Part shown: one piece after another, positions 21,159-25,200 of the stretch
Numbering within the stretch: the stretch's first letter is position 1
Layout of the letters: every line of letters begins with the position of its first letter
Assembly: GCA_021792235.1 (NCBI GenBank)
Contig: JAJYVC010000008.1
Span: forward strand, 1 to 25,200
Source: Microcaldota archaeon
Lineage (GTDB): Archaea; Micrarchaeota; Micrarchaeia; Micrarchaeales; CABMGC01
Direction of reading: 5' to 3'
Length of the DNA stretch: 25,200 nucleotides
The notes under the pieces: generated by a model
The model's input: only the letters and a program-made list of their open reading frames with translations
What the model was told of the DNA's origin: nothing
The model's database searches: none
Program-made: the position numbers and the translations under genes

Positions 21159-22204
21159 GTTTCTATGCGCCTGCGGCGTATCCTCTTCGGAGCAGAACCG
21201 CGTATCGGTATCGTATGGCCGCACCGCATACATCTGTTTTTGTCGTCAAGGTTCCATGCTGATAGATACAGGTCGCTCCTCTCTATTGCAGGCTCTGCGC
21301 ACTCTGGGCAGTATGTATTCGCATATGGGTTGCCTGACACATTGCCTATGTACGCGTATTCGAGCCCGTTCTTCCTGGCCACATCATAGTGCCTCTTTAG
21401 GGTAGCATAATCAGTGTTGGGGTAGTCAAGCATCTTGTAGTCAGGATGGAACCTTGTGAAGTGGATTGGTGTATCAGTTCCAAGGCTGTCAGATACCCAG
21501 CGCGTAAGCGAGTCGCACGCGTCAATCGAGTCTCCCACCATGGGTATTACAAGATCGGTAATCTCGAGATGTATCCCCGCATCCTTCATGGCGAGCATGG
21601 ACTCCTTTATAGGTTCGTTGGACTGCACGGCCTCGAACTTGTTCGTGAACTTCTGCTCTCCATTTCCCTTGAAATTCACAACAGCGGCGTCTATACGGCC
21701 TTTCATCTCCTTTACAGCTTCTTGCGTCATGTATCCGTTCGTGACGAACATTGTGAACAATCCCTTCCTGTGCGCCTCTTTGGCAACATCAAGTGCATAC
21801 TCTATGAATATGGTGGGCTCGTTGTACGTGAACACTATCCCGGAAGTATAGTTATCCACTGCTTTCTGCACCATCTCTCTAGGGGATATATACTCTCCCT
21901 CTATCTCTCTGTCCTTTGAGATGTTGTGGTTCTGGCAGAACAGGCATCCCCAGTTGCAGGAAGAACTGCCTACGCCGAATACATACGTGCCAGGCATGAA
22001 ATGGTTGAAAGGCTTCTTCTCTATGGGGTCTATCTGCATTGCAGACATCACGCCATAGTTTACAAGATGCAGCTTTCCGCCTACATTCTGCCTCACATAG
22101 CAGAAGCCGTGCGACCCCTCTGGTATCCTGCACCTTCTGGAGCACGCGTAACACTCTACTTTGCCGCCTCCTATCTGCCTTCCAAGCAGCGCTTCCTTCA
22201 TCAT
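21149..22204 (-). CDS. amrS: AmmeMemoRadiSam-system radical SAM enzyme
   Basis: A 351-aa radical SAM protein of the PflA-like AmmeMemoRadiSam family, which reductively cleaves S-adenosylmethionine to make a radical on an unknown target. The [4Fe-4S] motif is SCNWGCLFCQNH (CxxxCxxC). An N-terminal four-cysteine region (VECYACSRRCRIPEG, FCYVRQN) and a C-terminal zinc-ribbon-like set (CPEC and CMRCGHT) flank the barrel; VFTYNEPTIFIEYA and LEITDLVIPMVGD are typical. The ATG at 22204 (or 22201) fits a TATA box 28 bp upstream; a frame reaching back to 22375 would invade the divergent PIN gene. The usual partners, AMMECR1 and Memo, are not in this window. Confidence 0.93.
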   Translation of the reverse strand: MMKEALLGRQIGGGKVECYACSRRCRIPEGSHGFCYVRQNVGGKLHLVNYGVMSAMQIDPIEKKPFNHFMPGTYVFGVGSSSCNWGCLFCQNHNISKDREIEGEYISPREMVQKAVDNYTSGIVFTYNEPTIFIEYALDVAKEAHRKGLFTMFVTNGYMTQEAVKEMKGRIDAAVVNFKGNGEQKFTNKFEAVQSNEPIKESMLAMKDAGIHLEITDLVIPMVGDSIDACDSLTRWVSDSLGTDTPIHFTRFHPDYKMLDYPNTDYATLKRHYDVARKNGLEYAYIGNVSGNPYANTYCPECAEPAIERSDLYLSAWNLDDKNRCMRCGHTIPIRGSAPKRIRRRRIETVY

Positions 22205-22228
22205 GCCTACTACCGAATACAAAGAGCT

Positions 22229-22236
22229 AAATATAT
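22229..22236. promoter_or_regulatory. Shared TATA region for amrS and the PIN gene
   Basis: AAATATAT is centred about 28 bp before the reverse-strand start at 22204 and about 35 bp before the forward CTG at 22267. It reads as a TATA box in both directions, like the region at 3501-3510. Confidence 0.4.
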
Positions 22237-22266
22237 CCCGCATTAACTCATATATAAAGTGGTTAC

Positions 22267-22629
22267 CTGGACGAAATAATCGTAGATACGAGCTCGATAC
22301 TGTTCGCGCTTTCAAACAGTGTGGATATATTTCAGGCTGCGGTAGACGAGCTCGGTCTCCAGCCGGTAATATCACAGGGCGTTGTAAGGGAGCTTAAGAG
22401 GATATCGGAAGGCGGGAAGCCAAGCAGCAAATACGCGAAAGCAGCAATGAAGCTCATAGAGGTGCACAGGACAAAGATGTATCCCGATAGCAGCTATGTG
22501 GATTCGTGGATAATGGCAAAAGCACATGAAATAGGTAACGTGTGCACAAATGACACAAAGCTAAGAAAGGAACTGAAGCAGAATGGCGTGGCCGCATATG
22601 CCATCTCAAGGAGCGGAAAATTCAGGTAA
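22267..22629 (+). CDS. PIN-domain protein (archaeal Fcf1/Utp23-like), apparent CTG start
   Basis: A 120-aa PIN domain, the nuclease fold that binds Mg/Mn through four acidic residues. It opens with DEIIVDTSSILFAL (Asp7, the first metal ligand), continues DIFQAAVDELGLQPVISQGV and VRELKRISEGGKPS, and ends VCTNDTKLRKELKQNGV with the later acidic ligand in TNDT. The pattern (long second helix after VDIF, terminal CTND) fits the archaeal Fcf1-like group involved in rRNA processing, more than VapC toxins, and no antitoxin gene is adjacent. The first GTG in frame (22321) would remove the metal-binding strand; the CTG at 22267 gives a normal PIN start. No strong Shine-Dalgarno is seen (AAGTGGT), and the mRNA may be almost leaderless. 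Confidence 0.82.
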   Translation: MDEIIVDTSSILFALSNSVDIFQAAVDELGLQPVISQGVVRELKRISEGGKPSSKYAKAAMKLIEVHRTKMYPDSSYVDSWIMAKAHEIGNVCTNDTKLRKELKQNGVAAYAISRSGKFR

Positions 22630-22647
22630 AACCGAGCAACCTCACAA

Positions 22648-22656
22648 GTTTTATTA
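22648..22656 (+). promoter_or_regulatory. TATA box of the membrane-anchored protein gene
   Basis: GTTTTATTA predicts a transcription start near 22678, which would favour the ATG at 22683 or 22686 over that at 22671. Confidence 0.35.
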
Positions 22657-22670
22657 CCTATCCATGTAAA

Positions 22671-23171
22671 ATGAGACGTGATATGATGAATTCCAAGTCA
22701 ATAGCTCCTGCAATAATAGCGTTTCTTGTGGTAGTTGCCGGCGCGGCATTCATACTGCTGCAGAATACAGGCAATACTCACCACCAGGACCAGACGACTA
22801 CCTCAATGCTGACTTCCACTCAGAGAGCAACACAGCAGCCAGTCCAAACAGTGCAGAATTCAACAAGCGTGCTCTTTAACAGCACAGGCTATGCTAAGTA
22901 CTCCTACCTGATATCATCTGCAAACCTTTCCCCCCAGGCCCAGAGCGCCCTTGCCGGATTCAAGCTCTCGAGGAACCAGCTCAGCAACGGCACAGTAGAA
23001 CTCTCCATATTTCTTGACGGCAGCTCGCAGAATAGCACAGTAATGCTCAAGCCTGGATATAAGATGTACATAGTCGAGACAGCGTTCGGAGATGACGGAT
23101 ATAGCTTCGATTCGTCATTAGGTGACGATGGCTTTGTGATGGTCGATCCTAACGGATATGTAGTGGCTTGA
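22671..23171 (+). CDS. Membrane-anchored secreted protein with N-glycosylation sequons, unknown
   Basis: A 166-aa protein with one N-terminal transmembrane or signal-anchor segment (about residues 10-31, IAPAIIAFLVVVAGAAFILL) followed by a low-complexity Thr/Gln/Ser linker of about 35 residues and a small extracellular domain. Five N-X-S/T sequons are visible (NST, NST, NLS, NGT, NST), as expected for a glycosylated surface protein. The domain ends in a beta-rich stretch, VMLKPGYKMYIVETAFGDDG and YSFDSSLGDDGFVMVD, which I cannot assign. The ATG at 22671 is the longest option; ATGs at 22683 and 22686 fit the TATA box better. An RnfD-like membrane protein follows after 12 bp, so they may act together. 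Confidence 0.75.
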   Translation: MRRDMMNSKSIAPAIIAFLVVVAGAAFILLQNTGNTHHQDQTTTSMLTSTQRATQQPVQTVQNSTSVLFNSTGYAKYSYLISSANLSPQAQSALAGFKLSRNQLSNGTVELSIFLDGSSQNSTVMLKPGYKMYIVETAFGDDGYSFDSSLGDDGFVMVDPNGYVVA

Positions 23172-23183
23172 AGGCATGATACC

Positions 23184-24047
23184 ATGAAGCTACTGGGCCA
23201 GCCTATAAGTTCAATGTATCTATGGACCGTAGTGCTGCTGATTGCAATAGTCTCCGTGTCAAGCTATGTGCAAAATACGTTCCCTCTAACAGTGATAGTC
23301 GCCGTCGCTGCCGCCCTTCTCATAGAGACCGCAATCGTCAAGATCGACCTCAGGTCCAGGCTTCGACTTCCTCTGTCGGCAATAATAACAGGCATGCTTA
23401 TAGGGATCATAGCACCATACAATGCGCCCATTAGCCTTGTCATTGTCGCAGTGTCAATAGCCATGCTCTCAAAGTTCTTCATAAAATTCAAGAGCAACAT
23501 AATATTCAACCCTGCAGCGATGGGCCTTCTGATAGCGCTTGCAGCCTTCGGTCTAGGGGATTCATGGTGGGCGTCTGGCAGCTACCTCCTAGGTTCATTT
23601 ATCATATCTCCTGCAATACTGTTGGCAATAGCGGCGTATTCCGCGAGGAGGCTACACGCATCCCTGTCTTTCATAACAGCCACAATTATCATAGTCGCCC
23701 TGGCTGGCAACGTACAGGCATCGCTTGCTGGCCTGGATGCCCTTCTTTTCAGCGTGAACTTCCTCTTCGCCTTCATAATGATTGCGGATCCAAAGACATC
23801 TCCAGCAAAGCCAGCCGAGCAGACGGCATATGGCGCGGCAATGGCCTTACTGGTATTTGCGCTCGGGGCGTACGGCATGCACTATGCATTCCTTGTGGCA
23901 TTGCTGATAGGCAACATGTCATACGCTGCGTACAGGAACAGGTACAGGTTCCTCCCCGCAAGGGCAGGGGTCAAGATTTCCCATGTCGGCACGCCGCGCG
24001 CGCAGCATACTGGCTCCGGCAAGATGGATACAGTAACACTGACCTGA
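23184..24047 (+). CDS. RnfD/NqrB-like integral membrane protein
   Basis: A 287-aa polytopic membrane protein with about eight to ten hydrophobic segments. It resembles the RnfD/NqrB subunit fold of ion-pumping flavoprotein complexes: KFKSNIIFNPAAMGLLIA is the conserved FNPAA loop, and FIMIADPKTSPAKPAEQTAYG is the family's DPxTSP loop. The covalent FMN attachment motif (S-G/A-A-T) is not seen, and no other Rnf or Nqr gene is in the window. It may therefore be a lone paralogue in another redox, iron or quinone process. The polar C-terminal tail (from SHVGTPRAQHTG) is outside the membrane. It follows the sequon-rich anchored protein by 12 bp. Confidence 0.75.
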   Translation: MKLLGQPISSMYLWTVVLLIAIVSVSSYVQNTFPLTVIVAVAAALLIETAIVKIDLRSRLRLPLSAIITGMLIGIIAPYNAPISLVIVAVSIAMLSKFFIKFKSNIIFNPAAMGLLIALAAFGLGDSWWASGSYLLGSFIISPAILLAIAAYSARRLHASLSFITATIIIVALAGNVQASLAGLDALLFSVNFLFAFIMIADPKTSPAKPAEQTAYGAAMALLVFALGAYGMHYAFLVALLIGNMSYAAYRNRYRFLPARAGVKISHVGTPRAQHTGSGKMDTVTLT

Positions 24048-24120
24048 TGGCGTCAATAGAAATGCTAATATACCTTGCTTTTGATAATAAATCTAACCGA
24101 TATTCCTAATTGGTGCTGAT

Positions 24121-24708
24121 TTGTACTATATACACACTATAGAGGATACGATAAGCATATCTCCGGACAACTTCGGCCAGGACGTGAACAAGACTGCCAC
24201 CGATGCCTTAAGGAAGAAGTATGAAAGGACGCTTGACAAGGAACTTGGCATCATAGTTGCCGTGTTCAACGTCAGAGATGTAAGCGACGGCATGATAATG
24301 CCTGGAGATCCTTCCACAAGGCACGATGCAAAGTTCGACGTACTCACATTCAACCTAGACATAGACGAGATAGTCGCCGGGGAGGTGTCTGAGCTTGCTG
24401 ACTTCGGATGCTTCGTAAGGCTCGGGCCGCTTGACGGCCTGGTACATCTATCTCAGATAACCAGCGACTTCATAAGCTATGATAAGAAGTCCAGCGCATT
24501 TGTTTCTAAGAACACCGGAAGGAGTTTGAAGAAGGGCGACAAGGTGTTCGCGAAGGTATCATCAATAAGCTTCAAGGGAGGCCTCAAGGACGCGAAGATA
24601 GCGCTTACGATGAGGCCTGACGGCCTGGGAAAGCCAGAATGGGCCAAGGAGCCCAAGAGGGAGTACAGGAGGGGTGCAAGAGGCTCTGGCCCAAGGCACA
24701 GGAAATAG
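24121..24708 (+). CDS. rpo7: DNA-directed RNA polymerase subunit Rpo7 (RpoE1), TTG start
   Basis: The larger stalk subunit of archaeal RNA polymerase, 195 aa, homologous to eukaryotic Rpb7. The N-terminal tip domain reads YYIHTIEDTISISPDNFGQD and RKKYERTLDKELGIIVAVF, then MIMPGDPSTRHDAKFDVLTF; the C-terminal S1 (OB) domain has GEVSELADFGCFVRLGPLDG and LVHLSQITSDFISYDKK. It ends in a basic Arg-rich tail. The TTG start gives the exact family N-terminus and follows a GGTG Shine-Dalgarno (24112-24115) by 5 nt. Gene order rpo7-spt4 is the standard archaeal arrangement. It acts with Rpo4 in promoter melting and RNA binding; the rpo4 gene is not here. Confidence 0.97.
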   Translation: MYYIHTIEDTISISPDNFGQDVNKTATDALRKKYERTLDKELGIIVAVFNVRDVSDGMIMPGDPSTRHDAKFDVLTFNLDIDEIVAGEVSELADFGCFVRLGPLDGLVHLSQITSDFISYDKKSSAFVSKNTGRSLKKGDKVFAKVSSISFKGGLKDAKIALTMRPDGLGKPEWAKEPKREYRRGARGSGPRHRK

Positions 24709-24717
24709 TGATGTATT

Positions 24718-24909
24718 ATGGCAGAATATGCGTGCAGGAACGACCGTCTGATAATAGCCCAGGGCAATATCTGTCCTATTTGCGGCCAGTCCAACCTTAC
24801 CACGAAGTGGAACGGACAAGTAATGATACTCAACGTTGAGAAGTCGGAAGTTGCAAAGAAGCTGGGCATTAAGGTCAATGGCGTCTATGCCCTTAACATA
24901 AATGACTGA
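24718..24909 (+). CDS. spt4: Transcription elongation factor Spt4 (RpoE2)
   Basis: A 63-aa zinc-finger protein that pairs with Spt5 to keep RNA polymerase processive. It has the Spt4 layout: Cys in EYACRNDRLI, then CPICGQSNLTTKWNG supplying the remaining zinc cysteines, followed by VMILNVEKSEVAKKLGIKV and a C-terminal YALNIND. One zinc ligand pair (CxxC) is intact; the first pair is reduced to a single Cys (Cys6), where homologues usually have two (CxxC), so the metal site may be incomplete. A GTGAT site (24708-24712) lies 5 nt before the ATG. It follows rpo7 by 9 bp, and the next gene overlaps its stop by 8 bp. Confidence 0.93.
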   Translation: MAEYACRNDRLIIAQGNICPICGQSNLTTKWNGQVMILNVEKSEVAKKLGIKVNGVYALNIND

Positions 24910-25186
24910 TAGTTTTAGCTTGGGCGCAAAACATAGCAGCAGCCAGGCAGTCGCAGCCGTCCTGATAGCGCTTGCAATAATACTTGTACTTGCTTTCCTT
25001 GCCGCCGCAGATCAAAACACCGGACCTAGGGCGACAACCCTGATTACCACTGCACAGCCAAGCACCAGCCTTTACAGCCTTTATAGTCCAATATACCAGC
25101 GTCCAAATGTCTCTGTGCAGGCGCTGTCCGCGGAGCTAAAATACAATAACTTATCCACTCTCAATTCTTCCAACGGCACCATGTAA
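24902..25186 (+). CDS. Small membrane-anchored, sequon-rich protein, unknown
   Basis: A 94-aa protein with a short polar N-terminus (MTDSFSLGAKHSSS), a single hydrophobic segment at about residues 15-36 (AVAAVLIALAIILVLAFLAA) and an outside domain rich in Thr, Ser, Asn and Tyr. Four N-X-S/T sequons are visible (NVS, NLS, NSS, NGT). It overlaps the end of spt4 by 8 bp, so it is probably translated from the same mRNA. The stretch just after the membrane, DQNTG plus a Thr-rich run, resembles the same position in the protein at 22671-23171. No known family; a surface or envelope role is likely. The stop at 25184 is inside the window, so it is complete. Confidence 0.6.
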   Translation: MTDSFSLGAKHSSSQAVAAVLIALAIILVLAFLAAADQNTGPRATTLITTAQPSTSLYSLYSPIYQRPNVSVQALSAELKYNNLSTLNSSNGTM

Positions 25187-25200
25187 CTTAACGCCTCCGT

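Noticed and set aside
21165..22397. Several forward frames across the radical SAM gene
   Set aside because: The reverse-strand protein has all radical SAM motifs; the forward frames are Leu/His/Tyr-rich antisense translations.
1..25200. CRISPR arrays, insertion sequences, tRNA or rRNA genes
   Set aside because: No spaced direct repeats, transposase motifs, tRNA T-arm consensus or rRNA segments were found by reading both strands; a short or intron-split tRNA could be missed by eye.

Overview
The window is archaeal chromosome. The clearest signs are the RNA polymerase stalk subunit Rpo7 next to Spt4 (24121-24909), deoxyhypusine synthase (13247-14269), two Lrp/AsnC regulators, an archaeal NAD kinase and TATA boxes 25-28 bp in front of first genes. 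GC content is moderate and AGG (Arg) and ATA (Ile) codons are very common. Several genes look bacterial in type (AroF-like DAHP synthase, a complete 2-oxoacid dehydrogenase complex, AguA/AguB, AbiE). A Micrarchaeota (ARMAN-like) or Thermoplasmata-like lineage would fit, but that is inference; there is no rRNA or tRNA here to place it.

Layout. 1-1575: end of a HAD phosphatase and a GalE-like epimerase. 1576-3923: an Lrp regulator divergent from an AroF-type DAHP synthase, with a pair of palindromes between them, then a 54-aa protein divergent from a second Lrp regulator. 3924-6325: a second pair of palindromes, then a GNAT-like protein and an M20 deacylase. 6326-7060: sugar-nucleotide pyrophosphorylase, reverse strand. 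7197-13170: E1alpha, E1beta, E2, E3, NAD kinase and a helical protein, one tightly packed operon. 13247-16756: deoxyhypusine synthase, N-carbamoylputrescine amidase, a lone antitoxin-like protein and agmatine deiminase, a polyamine/hypusine group. 16824-18172: an unknown protein and phosphoglucose/phosphomannose isomerase. 18194-19694: an AbiE toxin-antitoxin pair with a large operator-like dyad. 19755-21126 (reverse): PAP2 phosphatase, CoA-binding protein and Fe-S scaffold as one operon. 21149-22629: AmmeMemoRadiSam radical SAM enzyme divergent from a PIN-domain protein. 22671-25186: two membrane-anchored, glycosylation-sequon-rich proteins, a lone RnfD/NqrB-like membrane protein, and rpo7-spt4.

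Expression signals follow a clear rule. First genes of transcripts often have a TATA box about 26 bp before the start codon, so their mRNAs are probably leaderless. Internal genes mostly carry a GGTG-type Shine-Dalgarno site 4-7 nt before the start. Applied consistently, this rule, together with domain completeness, places the starts of E2 (9283) and deoxyhypusine synthase (13247) on CTG codons; domain completeness also suggests CTG for the PIN protein (22267).

The observations most worth following are the CTG starts, the two Lrp-linked palindrome pairs, the GNAT/M20 pair under apparent Lrp control, the coupling of AguA/AguB to deoxyhypusine synthase, the AbiE dyad, and two secreted-type proteins that share a membrane-exit motif. 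No CRISPR array, insertion sequence, rRNA or tRNA was seen. The longest stretch without a called gene is 15164-15399.
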